DNA of 36,336 bases. Source: Treponema sp. GTDB taxonomy: Bacteria; Spirochaetota; Spirochaetia; Treponematales; Treponemataceae. How positions within the stretch are numbered: the stretch's first letter is position 1; every line of letters begins with the position of its first letter. Shown here piece after piece: positions 6,245 to 13,620 of the stretch. Both the position numbers and the translations under genes were made by a program. The notes beneath the pieces were generated by a model that saw only the letters and a program-made list of their open reading frames with translations, made no database searches and was not told the DNA's origin. The stretch lies in contig JAILRG010000019.1 of assembly GCA_024698325.1 (NCBI GenBank), positions 1 through 36,336 of the forward strand, given 5' to 3'.

Positions 6245-7999
6245 ATGTTATTAGATTCCATCAATGCACCGGAAGACGTAAAGAAGCTTCCTGTTTCCCA
6301 GCTCTCTACGCTGGCAGCAGAAATCCGCGAGGGACTTTTTAACCGCCTGACAAAAATCGGCGGTCATTTCGGGCCGAACTTTGGTATTGTAGAGGCAACC
6401 ATTGCCCTTCACTATGTCTTTAATTCTCCCAAAGACAAGTTTGTCTTTGATGTCGCGCACCAGGCCTATACGCACAAAATGCTCACCGGAAGAAAGGCCG
6501 GCTATTTTGACGACAGCCGTTTTGCGGAAAACTCAGGTTTTACCAATCCTGATGAAAGCGCTCATGATTTTTTCAACATCGGTCACACATCAACCTCTGT
6601 CGCGCTTGCACTTGGACTTGCAAAAGCCCGCGACATAAAGGGCGGCACTGAAAACGTCATAGCCGTAATCGGCGACGGCTCCCTCTCTGGCGGCGAGGCT
6701 CTCGAGGCGCTGAGCGTTGCAGGCAGCGAGCTGAACTCAAATTTCATCATCATCGTAAACGACAACGACCAGGCAATTGCTGAAAACCATGGCGGCATCT
6801 ACAAAAACCTGAAAGAACTCCGCGAGTCAAACGGAACATGCACGAACAACTGGTTCAAGGCATTCGGCCTTGACTATGTGTACGAAGAAAACGGTAACGA
6901 TGCTCAGGCCCTTGTAAAACTCTTTGAGAGCGTCAAGGACTCAAAGAAACCTGTCGTCGTCCACATCCACACGCAGAAAGGCAAGGGCTACAAGCCCGCC
7001 GAAGAAAACCGCGAAGCCTGGCACTGGACAAGCCCCTTCGACCGTGAAACAGGCAGCAGAATAAGAGGCGGCGCAAACGGTGAATCATACACTGCAATCA
7101 CCCGCGACTACATCCTTGCAAAAGCAAAAAAAGACCGTGACCTTGTCGTCATAACACCGGCAATGCCGATGACGATGGGACTGGGCATTAACGAGCGCAA
7201 GGAACTGGGCGCACAGTATCTGGATGTCGGCATTGCGGAAGAAGCTGCGGTTGCCGTAGCGGCCGGTGTCGCAAAAAATGGCGGAAAGCCGCTTGTCATC
7301 ACCAGCATGACATTCCTTCAGCGTGCCTATGACCAGATTTCGCAGGATGTGTGCATCAACAATCTTCCTGTCACCATGCTCATGAACTCTGGCACCGTGT
7401 ACGGCATGAACGACATTACCCACCTGGGAATTTTCGGGCTGGCAGCATTCTCCACCATTCCGAATCTGGTGATTCTCTGCCCTTCCAGCGCAGAAGAATA
7501 TGTCAGCATGCTTGACTGGAGCCTCGACCAGCAGGAGCATCCTACGCTCATCCTGCTTCCGGGAACCAAAGTCACCCACCGCGAATCAGAGAAGTCATTC
7601 TCAGAGTTGGACACCTACAAAATCATGCAAAAAGGCGAAAAGGCTGCCGTTATTGCGCTCGGTGACTTTTACCAGAAAGGCGAGGAACTTGTGGCGGCAA
7701 TCAAGGACGCATACGGCTTTACGCCGACACTGATAAACCCGCGCTTTGCGTCCGGCATCGACACAAACGTCCTGGAAGCGCTGAAAAAAGACCACAGTCT
7801 TGTCATCACGCTTGAAGGCGGCATTCTGAACGGTGGTTTCGGTGAAAAAATCGCATCGTTCTACGGCCCGAGCAGCATGAAGGTAAAGAACTACGGCCTT
7901 AAAAAGCATTTCTATGACCGCTACAAGGCCGATGAGCTTTTAAGCAGCCTCGGCATCACGGCGCCCCAGATTGTCGCTGACATGAAGGACCTGCTGTAG
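6245..7999 (+). CDS. DXS-like thiamine-diphosphate enzyme with altered acceptor site
   Basis: A 584-aa protein with the full DXS/transketolase layout, slightly shorter than DXS (about 620). The ThDP part is intact: GGH with H41, VAHQAYTHKMLTGR (70-83), GHTSTS (113-118), GDG (143-145) to NDN (172-174), and the catalytic glutamate E332 in GIAEEAAV. In DXS that motif reads AEQHA. FLQRAYDQ keeps R360, and H393 lies in DITHLG. However, the DRAG motif is replaced by MNSGTVYG (380-387), and the YPRG region reads LLPGTKV (437-443); the two arginines that hold glyceraldehyde-3-phosphate in E. coli DXS (R420, R478) are therefore absent. I infer a ThDP enzyme with another acceptor, not a true DXS. The start is the ATG at 6245 with AGGAGA before it. 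A TetR gene lies divergently upstream. Confidence 0.8.
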   Translation: MLLDSINAPEDVKKLPVSQLSTLAAEIREGLFNRLTKIGGHFGPNFGIVEATIALHYVFNSPKDKFVFDVAHQAYTHKMLTGRKAGYFDDSRFAENSGFTNPDESAHDFFNIGHTSTSVALALGLAKARDIKGGTENVIAVIGDGSLSGGEALEALSVAGSELNSNFIIIVNDNDQAIAENHGGIYKNLKELRESNGTCTNNWFKAFGLDYVYEENGNDAQALVKLFESVKDSKKPVVVHIHTQKGKGYKPAEENREAWHWTSPFDRETGSRIRGGANGESYTAITRDYILAKAKKDRDLVVITPAMPMTMGLGINERKELGAQYLDVGIAEEAAVAVAAGVAKNGGKPLVITSMTFLQRAYDQISQDVCINNLPVTMLMNSGTVYGMNDITHLGIFGLAAFSTIPNLVILCPSSAEEYVSMLDWSLDQQEHPTLILLPGTKVTHRESEKSFSELDTYKIMQKGEKAAVIALGDFYQKGEELVAAIKDAYGFTPTLINPRFASGIDTNVLEALKKDHSLVITLEGGILNGGFGEKIASFYGPSSMKVKNYGLKKHFYDRYKADELLSSLGITAPQIVADMKDLL

Positions 8000-8028
8000 A
8001 AAAGCCAAAGTGAAGCGCACTCTTTTAG

Positions 8029-8096
8029 CCTTGTTACTCTTGACAGAAACAAAAAGAGGCTGTATAGTCTCCTTGTTACTACATAGAGTAACAAGG
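8029..8096. promoter_or_regulatory. Three copies of the decamer CCTTGTTACT around the trp promoter
   Basis: CCTTGTTACT occurs at 8029-8038 and 8071-8080, and its complement AGTAACAAGG at 8087-8096. The first is just upstream of the -35, 42 bp (four helical turns) from the second. The second and third form a palindrome over the transcription start. The arrangement fits a repressor that binds two sites and may loop the DNA. Which protein binds is unknown. Confidence 0.55.
8040..8068 (+). promoter_or_regulatory. trpE-trpGD promoter
   Basis: Plus strand: perfect -35 TTGACA (8040-8045), 17-bp spacer, -10 TATAGT (8063-8068). Predicted start is near 8075, giving a leader of about 32 bases with AAGGAG at 8093-8098. 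Confidence 0.75.
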
Positions 8097-8099
8097 AGA
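8068..8099 (+). promoter_or_regulatory. 13-bp perfect inverted repeat covering start point and ribosome site
   Basis: TCTCCTTGTTACT (8068-8080), loop ACATAG, AGTAACAAGGAGA (8087-8099). The right arm contains the trpE Shine-Dalgarno sequence. If transcription begins near 8075 only part of the left arm is transcribed, leaving a shorter hairpin, about 6 bp, that would not cover the GGAG. A DNA operator is therefore more likely than an RNA switch. An earlier start would allow ribosome-site sequestration. Confidence 0.6.
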
Positions 8100-8106
8100 G
8101 TGCGTG

Positions 8107-9597
8107 ATGGCAGCACGGACAGATTCATTATATTTTACACTCCCCTGCGACCGGTACACACCGTTTTCGCTGGCACGAAAGCTGGGGGCTAAGGCAATTC
8201 TGGAGAGCGCAAGTTTTGCACATGGAAAGCAGCGCTATTCCTTTTTGATGATTGAAGAGGCGTTCCATATTCTTCAGGACGATGAAGGCGTGGCGTTTAT
8301 CGTTGAGGGAAGGCGCCTCCCCTTTACCCAGGAAGCCGATACAGGTGAAACCGTTGCCCGCGGAAGCAAAAAAGCACACGAAACTGATATTTTAGACGCA
8401 CTCCTTTACGTAGCTGAGCAGAACGACATGAGCACCGTTACGCTCCCGGAAAGCGGCGAGCGTGTTCCAAACAGCATTCCCGTTCCGGCCAGCGGCATCG
8501 GCTATCTAAGCTATGAGTTCTGCGCACGGTGCGACACCATCACGCTTGCAGCCCAGACTGACGAGCTGCATATTCCCGAAAGCGAGTTTATCGCAGGCCA
8601 CATCTATATCGCATTCGACCACTTTACCGAAAAGCTCCACGTTTTCGCACTCAATTACAACGAACACCAGATTGACCTTGCCGCGGCCGTAGAAAAACTG
8701 AAGGCACGGTTAGGCGACATGGACTTTTCTTATCTTGCCCCTCCGGAGCCTCCCTGCCCGGTAAGCACCATTACCGACCTTGCTGCAAGCGAAGCAGAAT
8801 ACAAGGCAAAAGTCGCCGCACTTAAGAAAGAAATCATCGCCGGAAACCTTATTCAGGCAGTGCCTTCTCGCCGCCTGCAGCTGTCCTGCGCTTCGAGCGC
8901 CCTGGAAATCTACCGCAGGCTTCGTTCTGTAAATCCATCCCCGTATCTTCTGTACCTGGATTTTGGCGAACGGCAGCTGGTCGGCTCCTCTCCCGAAAGC
9001 CTGGTACGCGTACGCGGTGGCGAGGCTTCCATCCGTCCGATTGCAGGAACCAGGCGCCGCGGCAAGAACAGCGCGGAAGACGAACTTTTGCGCGAAGAGC
9101 TGCTGCACGACGGCAAGGAAAAGGCCGAACATCTGATGCTCGTAGACCTTGCCCGAAATGATTTGGGCCGCGTCTGCCAGGAAGGCTCTGTAGAAGTTGC
9201 CCGCTACATGGACGTTGAATACTACAGCCACGTTATGCATATTGTAAGCGACGTGCAGGGAACGGTAAAAAGCGGCGTAAAGCCAATTCAGGTATTCCGC
9301 TCAGCCTTCCCGGCAGGAACGGTAAGCGGCGCCCCTAAAATCAGCGCCATAGAAATCTTAAGCCGTCTGGAACGGACAAAAAGACGCTTCTACGCCGGGG
9401 CTGTAGGCTACCTGCAGAGTAACGGCGACCTTGACTTCTGCATTGCAATCCGATGCGCACTCAAACAGGGAAACACATGGACGCTGCAGGCCGGTGGCGG
9501 CATCGTCTACGACTCAAATCCCGACCGGGAATGGGAAGAAACAAACGAGAAGCTTGGAGCGCTCAGGACTGTGCTTGAAATGCAGAACACAAACTAA
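8107..9597 (+). CDS. trpE: Anthranilate synthase component I
   Basis: TrpE converts chorismate to anthranilate with ammonia supplied by TrpG, the first committed step of tryptophan synthesis. The protein of 496 aa has the N-terminal feedback region with LES followed by RYSFL (about 32-48), as in tryptophan-inhibited TrpE, and the chorismate-binding core: VGSSPESLV, IRPIAGTRRRG, LMLVDLARNDLGRV, YYSHVMHIVSDVQG, FPAGTVSGAPKI and AGGGIVYDSNPDREWEET. The feedback motif and the adjacent trpGD argue for TrpE over PabB. The start is the ATG at 8107, eight bases after GGAG; a GTG directly before it is in frame. It is followed by trpGD after 92 bp. No trpC, F, B or A gene is in the window. Confidence 0.92.
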   Translation: MAARTDSLYFTLPCDRYTPFSLARKLGAKAILESASFAHGKQRYSFLMIEEAFHILQDDEGVAFIVEGRRLPFTQEADTGETVARGSKKAHETDILDALLYVAEQNDMSTVTLPESGERVPNSIPVPASGIGYLSYEFCARCDTITLAAQTDELHIPESEFIAGHIYIAFDHFTEKLHVFALNYNEHQIDLAAAVEKLKARLGDMDFSYLAPPEPPCPVSTITDLAASEAEYKAKVAALKKEIIAGNLIQAVPSRRLQLSCASSALEIYRRLRSVNPSPYLLYLDFGERQLVGSSPESLVRVRGGEASIRPIAGTRRRGKNSAEDELLREELLHDGKEKAEHLMLVDLARNDLGRVCQEGSVEVARYMDVEYYSHVMHIVSDVQGTVKSGVKPIQVFRSAFPAGTVSGAPKISAIEILSRLERTKRRFYAGAVGYLQSNGDLDFCIAIRCALKQGNTWTLQAGGGIVYDSNPDREWEETNEKLGALRTVLEMQNTN

Positions 9598-9607
9598 AAG
9601 GAATACC

Positions 9608-9679
9608 ATGGCGGATTTTGCCGTTGGCAAAGCTGCTTTTCGTTGCTTCCATGCAACGCCGCTAACGAGGATTTTATAA
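9608..9679 (+). CDS. Possible 23-aa peptide between trpE and trpGD
   Basis: An ATG at 9608 has AAGGAA five bases upstream, right after the trpE stop, and opens a 23-codon frame ending at TAA 9677-9679. That stop overlaps AAGGAGA, the ribosome site of trpGD. Translating it would bring ribosomes to the trpGD start. The peptide (MADFAVGKAAFRCFHATPLT, then RIL) contains no tryptophan, so it is not a classical attenuation leader. The DNA also holds a small hairpin, CGTTGC-TTCCAT-GCAACG. I recognise no family. It could be chance. Confidence 0.3.
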   Translation: MADFAVGKAAFRCFHATPLTRIL

Positions 9680-9689
9680 GGAGAAAGCT

Positions 9690-11306
9690 ATGATAGTCGT
9701 CATTGATAATTATGATTCATTCACATTTAACGTGGTTCAGTCACTCGAACGCTTAAGCGGTGACAAAGTTCAGGTCGTGCGCTCAAAAGAAACAAGCGTT
9801 TCCGACATCGAGGCCCTTAAGCCGGACTATCTTGTCATCAGCCCCGGCCCCGGAACTCCCGATGACGCAGGCGTCTCACTTGAGGCAATCAAGTATTTTG
9901 CGGGCAAGGTTCCGATTCTCGGCGTCTGCCTTGGCCATCAGTCAATCGCACAGGCATTCGGCGCAAAAATCGTACAGGCAAAATACATCCGCCACGGCAT
10001 TGTAGAAGACATAGACCTTGACGGCAAAGGCATTTTCCGCCTTATCGGAAAGAAAGGCACCTTTACGCGCTATCACTCGCTGGTGGTAGACGAAAGCACC
10101 CTGCCAGCAGACTTTGAGGTAACTGCGCGTGCAAAAGACGGCGACATCATGGGCATCCGCCACAAGACACTTCCGATAGAAGGCGTGCAGTTCCACCCGG
10201 AAAGCATTGCAAGCCAGGCAGGAGACAACCTGTTCCGCGCATTTTTGAACTACCGCCGCGAAAATCTTGCTGTAAACGAGCTTTTGACTCAGATGCTCGA
10301 CAAGAAAAAGCCCTTAAGCCGCGAGCAGGCAGAAGCCTTTATGGAAAATCTTACCGACGGTACGCTTGACGAGCGCGTTACAGCATCAATCTTAACGGCA
10401 ATGGCGTCTCTCGGGCTTCCTACAGCCGACGAAATGGCAGGAAGCGCCTCTGCCCTGCTTAAAAAGAAGACGCACTTCCCGCTTAAAAACAGCGGGCTTG
10501 CCGAAATCGTCGGCACCGGCGGCGACTGCAAGGGAAGCTTTAACATCAGCTCGCTTTCTGCCATTGTTGCCGCAAGCTGCGGGCAGCCCATGGCAAAGCA
10601 CGGCAACAGAGCCGTTTCTTCAAAATCCGGCGCCGCAGATTTCTTCGAGACGCTGGGCATAAAAATAGATGCAAATCCGGCCCAGACGGCAAAGCTCATA
10701 CAGAAGACCGGGTTCGGTTTTTTGATGGCACCGGTATATCATTCAGCCATGCGTTTTGCCGCACCCATCAGAAAGGCACTCGGCATAAAGACCATCTTTA
10801 ATGTGCTTGGCCCGCTCTTAAACCCGGCAAATGCAGAATACGAAGTACTCGGCGTGTACAGCGCTTCCCTCATGGAAGATTACGCTCATGCGGCAAAATC
10901 ATTGGGCGCAAAACGCGTCATGGTCATTGCAAGCCGCGACGGATTTGACGAGATAAGCCCCTGCCAGCCGACTGACGTATTCCAGATTAACGAAGACGGA
11001 AAAGAGTACCGCTACACTATCGATCCGGCAAAATACGGCATCACGGGCGAGAGCGCCTGCGAAGAGCAGCTTGCAGGAGGAAGCGCAAAAGAAAATGCGG
11101 CGATGGCGCTGGAGCTTTTGAATGGAGCCGGCCGTCCGACACTGCGCGCAGCCGTGGGTCTGAATGCAGGGGCGGTGCTCTACATCAGTGGAAAAGCACG
11201 CACGATTAAAGACGGCTACGACATGGCGATTGAAGCATTAGACAGCGGAAAAGCAAAGGCAAAGCTCGCAGAGATTCGGGAGTTGAGCCAGAGTTTTGCA
11301 GCTTAA
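9690..11306 (+). CDS. trpGD: Fused anthranilate synthase glutaminase / anthranilate phosphoribosyltransferase
   Basis: Two enzymes in one 538-aa chain. Residues 1-190 are the class I glutamine amidotransferase that feeds ammonia to TrpE: SPGPGTP (51-57), nucleophile C80 in GVCLGHQS, and HPES with H169 and E171. Residues about 195-538 are TrpD, which joins anthranilate to PRPP: GTGGDCKGSFNIS (275-287), KHGNR (303-307) and SSKSGAADFFETLG (310-323). Both active sites look complete, so trpE and trpGD together would convert chorismate to phosphoribosyl-anthranilate. A TrpG-TrpD fusion is also known from E. coli. AAGGAGA lies six bases before the ATG. A strong terminator follows at once, so the later trp genes must be elsewhere or absent. 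Confidence 0.95.
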   Translation: MIVVIDNYDSFTFNVVQSLERLSGDKVQVVRSKETSVSDIEALKPDYLVISPGPGTPDDAGVSLEAIKYFAGKVPILGVCLGHQSIAQAFGAKIVQAKYIRHGIVEDIDLDGKGIFRLIGKKGTFTRYHSLVVDESTLPADFEVTARAKDGDIMGIRHKTLPIEGVQFHPESIASQAGDNLFRAFLNYRRENLAVNELLTQMLDKKKPLSREQAEAFMENLTDGTLDERVTASILTAMASLGLPTADEMAGSASALLKKKTHFPLKNSGLAEIVGTGGDCKGSFNISSLSAIVAASCGQPMAKHGNRAVSSKSGAADFFETLGIKIDANPAQTAKLIQKTGFGFLMAPVYHSAMRFAAPIRKALGIKTIFNVLGPLLNPANAEYEVLGVYSASLMEDYAHAAKSLGAKRVMVIASRDGFDEISPCQPTDVFQINEDGKEYRYTIDPAKYGITGESACEEQLAGGSAKENAAMALELLNGAGRPTLRAAVGLNAGAVLYISGKARTIKDGYDMAIEALDSGKAKAKLAEIRELSQSFAA

Positions 11307-11309
11307 CGC

Positions 11310-11365
11310 AAAAAAAAGGAACCTGCCTTGAAGTGACACTTCGAGAAGCACAGGTTCCTTTTTTT
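11310..11365. terminator. Bidirectional terminator with nested hairpin
   Basis: A8 - GGAACCTG (11318-11325), 25-base loop, CAGGTTCC (11351-11358) - T7. The stem with A and T runs on both sides serves trpGD on the plus strand and metQ on the minus strand. The loop itself contains GAAGT-GAC-ACTTC, a second small hairpin. Confidence 0.85.
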
Positions 11366-11408
11366 ATCAGCTCTAGCTCGTAATCTTATGCAAGATTAGA
11401 ATACAGCA

Positions 11409-12206
11409 TTAGAATACAGCGACGACATCCCCATTCGGGTACTTGCTGTTGATATAGTCCTTAACTTTCTGAGACTGCAGGGCTTTTGAAAGCTTCTGAA
11501 TCTTTGCATCTGTCTCGCGACCTTCTTTTACGCACAGAACATTTACATAGGGAGATTCTGCACCTTCAACAAGAAGACCGTCTTTCTTAGCATTCAGGCC
11601 GGCGGGAAGCGCATAGTTTCCGTTGATAACGGCTGCGTCAACATCTGCAAGCACGCGCGGAAGGCTTGCAGCTTCAATCTCGCGGAACTTAAAACCACGG
11701 GGATTAGCAGTAATGTTTGCCGGGACTGCTGTAAGGCCAGCGCTTTCATCAAGCGTGATAAGTCCGTTTGCTGCAAGCAGAAGCAGTGCTCGGCCTTCGT
11801 TTGTAGGATCATTCGGAATTGCGATAGTCGCACCGTCTTTTAATTCAGCGGCAGACTTTGCTTTGCGTGAATACAGGGCAATCGGCTCAACGTGAATGCC
11901 TGCGGCACTTACGAGGTGATAGCCGCGCTCACTGTTAAAGCTTTCCATGTACGGCTTGTGCTGGAAATAGTTGGCGTCAATCTCGCCACTCTCGACAGCT
12001 TCGTTAGGCGTCACGTAATCGGTAAACTCAACGACTTTAAGCGTTACACCCTCGCGGGCTAAATCGTCCGCAATCAGGCTTAAAATTGCTGCATGAGGCT
12101 CCGGGGTTGCGCCGACCTTAAGCACATCGTTTTCTTTTTTTGAGCAGCCGGTAACAGCCAATGCGATTGCTGCCAAAGAAACTGCAAAAACAGAAATCTT
12201 TTTCAT
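11409..12206 (-). CDS. metQ: MetQ/NlpA-type substrate-binding lipoprotein
   Basis: Periplasmic-side lipoprotein that captures D/L-methionine for the MetNI ABC transporter; the 265-aa length is normal. The signal peptide is MKKISVFAVSLAAIALAVTG with the lipobox residue C21 following (AVTGC). The mature part has VGATPEPHAAIL, VEFTDYVTPNEAVESGEIDANYFQH and AIPNDPTNEGRALLLL, all typical NlpA/MetQ. The start is the ATG at 12206 because GGGAG lies just upstream; the ATG at 12218 overlaps that site. There are no metN or metI genes beside it, so it is an orphan here. An imperfect palindrome covers the promoter start and ribosome site. Other substrates cannot be excluded for an orphan NlpA protein. 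Confidence 0.88.
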   Translation of the reverse strand: MKKISVFAVSLAAIALAVTGCSKKENDVLKVGATPEPHAAILSLIADDLAREGVTLKVVEFTDYVTPNEAVESGEIDANYFQHKPYMESFNSERGYHLVSAAGIHVEPIALYSRKAKSAAELKDGATIAIPNDPTNEGRALLLLAANGLITLDESAGLTAVPANITANPRGFKFREIEAASLPRVLADVDAAVINGNYALPAGLNAKKDGLLVEGAESPYVNVLCVKEGRETDAKIQKLSKALQSQKVKDYINSKYPNGDVVAVF

Positions 12207-12210
12207 AGAT

Positions 12211-12240
12211 ACTCCCATATTGTATAAGATATGTAGGAGT
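12211..12240. promoter_or_regulatory. Imperfect palindrome at the metQ start point
   Basis: ACTCC-CATAT (12211-12220), eight-base centre, ATATG-TA-GGAGT (12229-12240); the arms match except for a two-base bulge. It runs from the -10 to the ribosome site of metQ, the same placement as the palindrome before trpE. It could be an operator for a methionine-responsive repressor. It is not an S-box riboswitch, being far too short. Confidence 0.45.
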
Positions 12241-12266
12241 ATGCTGATTAAAACCTACTTAGTCAA
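12238..12266 (-). promoter_or_regulatory. metQ promoter
   Basis: Minus strand: -35 TTGACT (12266-12261), 17-bp spacer, -10 CATACT (12243-12238). Predicted start is near 12231, giving a leader of about 25 bases. Confidence 0.6.
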
Positions 12267-12319
12267 TAGGAATAACGCAACAATCACGCAGGCCATTTAC
12301 TGTCTGCCCGATCCGGTCG

Positions 12320-13501
12320 CTACGCAATCGGGTTAGTAATGATTCCGCCGCCGACAATCACGCCGTCCCTGTACAGCACGGCAGACTGTCCCGGAGCTAC
12401 AGCGCGCTGCTTTTCCGCAAATGTTACCTTGTAAGCCGGTAGCGAAAGATTTTCCGCGGCAGCTTCCGGACTGTCAGCAGACAACGGCTCGACGTGGCAG
12501 GCTACAGGACGGGATGCAAGGCGGATTTTTATCATAGCATCAAACGGCTCAGTGGGTGCAACTCCGGCCGGCCATGCACAGTCATCAAAAATAAGGGCGC
12601 TTACCAGAAGGTCGTCGTTATCTGCAAGCACGACCAGGTTTTTCTTTGCGTCTATGGAGTGCACATACAGCGGCCGGGTTGAAGAGACGCCAAGTCCACG
12701 GCGCTGGCCGATGGTATAATGCTCGATTCCTCTGTGGCGGCCAAGCACATGACCGTCCAGATCGATAATGTCCCCGGGAATGCCTGGCTTATCACTGAAG
12801 AGGTAGTCAAAATACTCAGGAGGAATAAAGTCCTGACTTTCGGCACGGTCCGCCGCTAAAAGCCCGCGCTCCCGCGCCATGGCAAACACGTCCTTTTTTT
12901 CCATAAAGCCGAGCGGAAAGCGCACTTTCTCCAGAACATCGCTGGGGATGCGGTACAAAAAGTACGCCTGATCCTTAGTGATGTCGCTTGCACAGGCAAT
13001 CATGCACGGCTTTTTATCCGAAGCCCAGACACCTTGTTCCGGGCGAACCATGCGTGCATAATGCCCGGTACAGAAATAATCATAGGAAATACCCATTGCC
13101 TGAACGCCGCGCAAGAGTGCGCCGAATTTTATAAAACTGTTGCAGCGCACGCAAGGGTTTGGCGTGCGGCCGGCCCGGTATTCAGCCTTAAAGTAATCGA
13201 GCACCTGTTTCTGATACTCATCCTTTACATCAATCACATGATACTCGATGCCCTTTTCCTTGCAGAAAGCCTCGCATTGGGCAATATCTTCTGTCTCATC
13301 AGGACCATAGCAGGAACTGTGCAGTACCTGTCCGTTCGGAAGCGGCGGTAAATCCCCCTTCCACAACGACATAGTAACTCCGATGACATGGCAGCCGCGC
13401 TCCTTAAGAAGCATGGCTGTAAGCGTGGAGTCAACCCCACCCGACATTCCGACAACAACGGTATCGCCCGCCTTGGGCTGTTCAACATCTGTATAATTCA
13501 C
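12320..13501 (-). CDS. mnmA: tRNA-specific 2-thiouridylase, second active-site cysteine not found
   Basis: MnmA activates U34 of tRNA(Lys, Glu, Gln) with ATP and inserts sulfur to give 2-thiouridine. The 393-aa protein has the PP-loop SGGVDS (20-25), NPCVRCNSFIKFG (115-127) with C117 and first catalytic cysteine C120, TGHYAR (145-150), TKDQAYFLYR (175-184) and GIEHYTIGQRRGLG (258-271). In most members the persulfide-carrying second cysteine lies in SxxxCF. Here that spot reads ESQDFIPPEYF (221-231), without a cysteine. Other cysteines (C64, C76, C80, C144, C166, C170) might substitute. The start is GTG at 13501, six bases after an extended -10 TG-T-TACAAT, so the leader is minimal, although AGGTG overlaps the start. 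The tRNA-thiolase assignment is good; the mechanism needs thought. Confidence 0.9.
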   Translation of the reverse strand: MNYTDVEQPKAGDTVVVGMSGGVDSTLTAMLLKERGCHVIGVTMSLWKGDLPPLPNGQVLHSSCYGPDETEDIAQCEAFCKEKGIEYHVIDVKDEYQKQVLDYFKAEYRAGRTPNPCVRCNSFIKFGALLRGVQAMGISYDYFCTGHYARMVRPEQGVWASDKKPCMIACASDITKDQAYFLYRIPSDVLEKVRFPLGFMEKKDVFAMARERGLLAADRAESQDFIPPEYFDYLFSDKPGIPGDIIDLDGHVLGRHRGIEHYTIGQRRGLGVSSTRPLYVHSIDAKKNLVVLADNDDLLVSALIFDDCAWPAGVAPTEPFDAMIKIRLASRPVACHVEPLSADSPEAAAENLSLPAYKVTFAEKQRAVAPGQSAVLYRDGVIVGGGIITNPIA

Positions 13502-13507
13502 ACCTGT

Positions 13508-13516
13508 ATTGTAACA
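13508..13516 (-). promoter_or_regulatory. mnmA extended -10 element
   Basis: Minus strand TG-T-TACAAT (13516-13508), six bases before the GTG start. I see no good -35 at 16-18 bp. The placement predicts a leaderless or near-leaderless message. Confidence 0.5.
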
Positions 13517-13583
13517 AAATACACGATTTTAGAAAAGAGAGCAAACCAGTAGGTTTTTAAGAATTGAGAAAACCGCTGCCGAC

Positions 13584-13611
13584 AAAAAAAAGCCTGCCCG
13601 AAAAGGCAGAC
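13584..13611 (-). terminator. Intrinsic terminator of the dnaQ-pgm unit
   Basis: On the minus strand GTCTGCC, loop TTTTCG, GGCAGGC, then eight T (13591-13584). It has seven pairs including one G-U, and lies 10 bases past the exonuclease stop. Confidence 0.85.
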
Positions 13612-13620
13612 TTAAGGATT

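Noticed and set aside
7085..7579. 164-codon minus-strand frame inside the DXS-like gene
   Set aside because: It lies antisense to a well-supported enzyme, is rich in C and H as shadow frames are, and shows no family motif or ribosome site.
8011..8027. Terminator after the DXS-like gene (AGTG-AAGCG-CACT then CTTTT)
   Set aside because: Only four pairs and four T; too weak to call, although some end signal is expected there.
8000..8106. T-box or tryptophan attenuator before trpE
   Set aside because: The leader is only about 30 bases from the predicted start, with no Trp-codon-rich peptide, no terminator with T-run and no T-box core.
12207..12319. S-box (SAM) riboswitch before metQ
   Set aside because: The predicted leader is about 25 bases; no room and no S-box core sequence.
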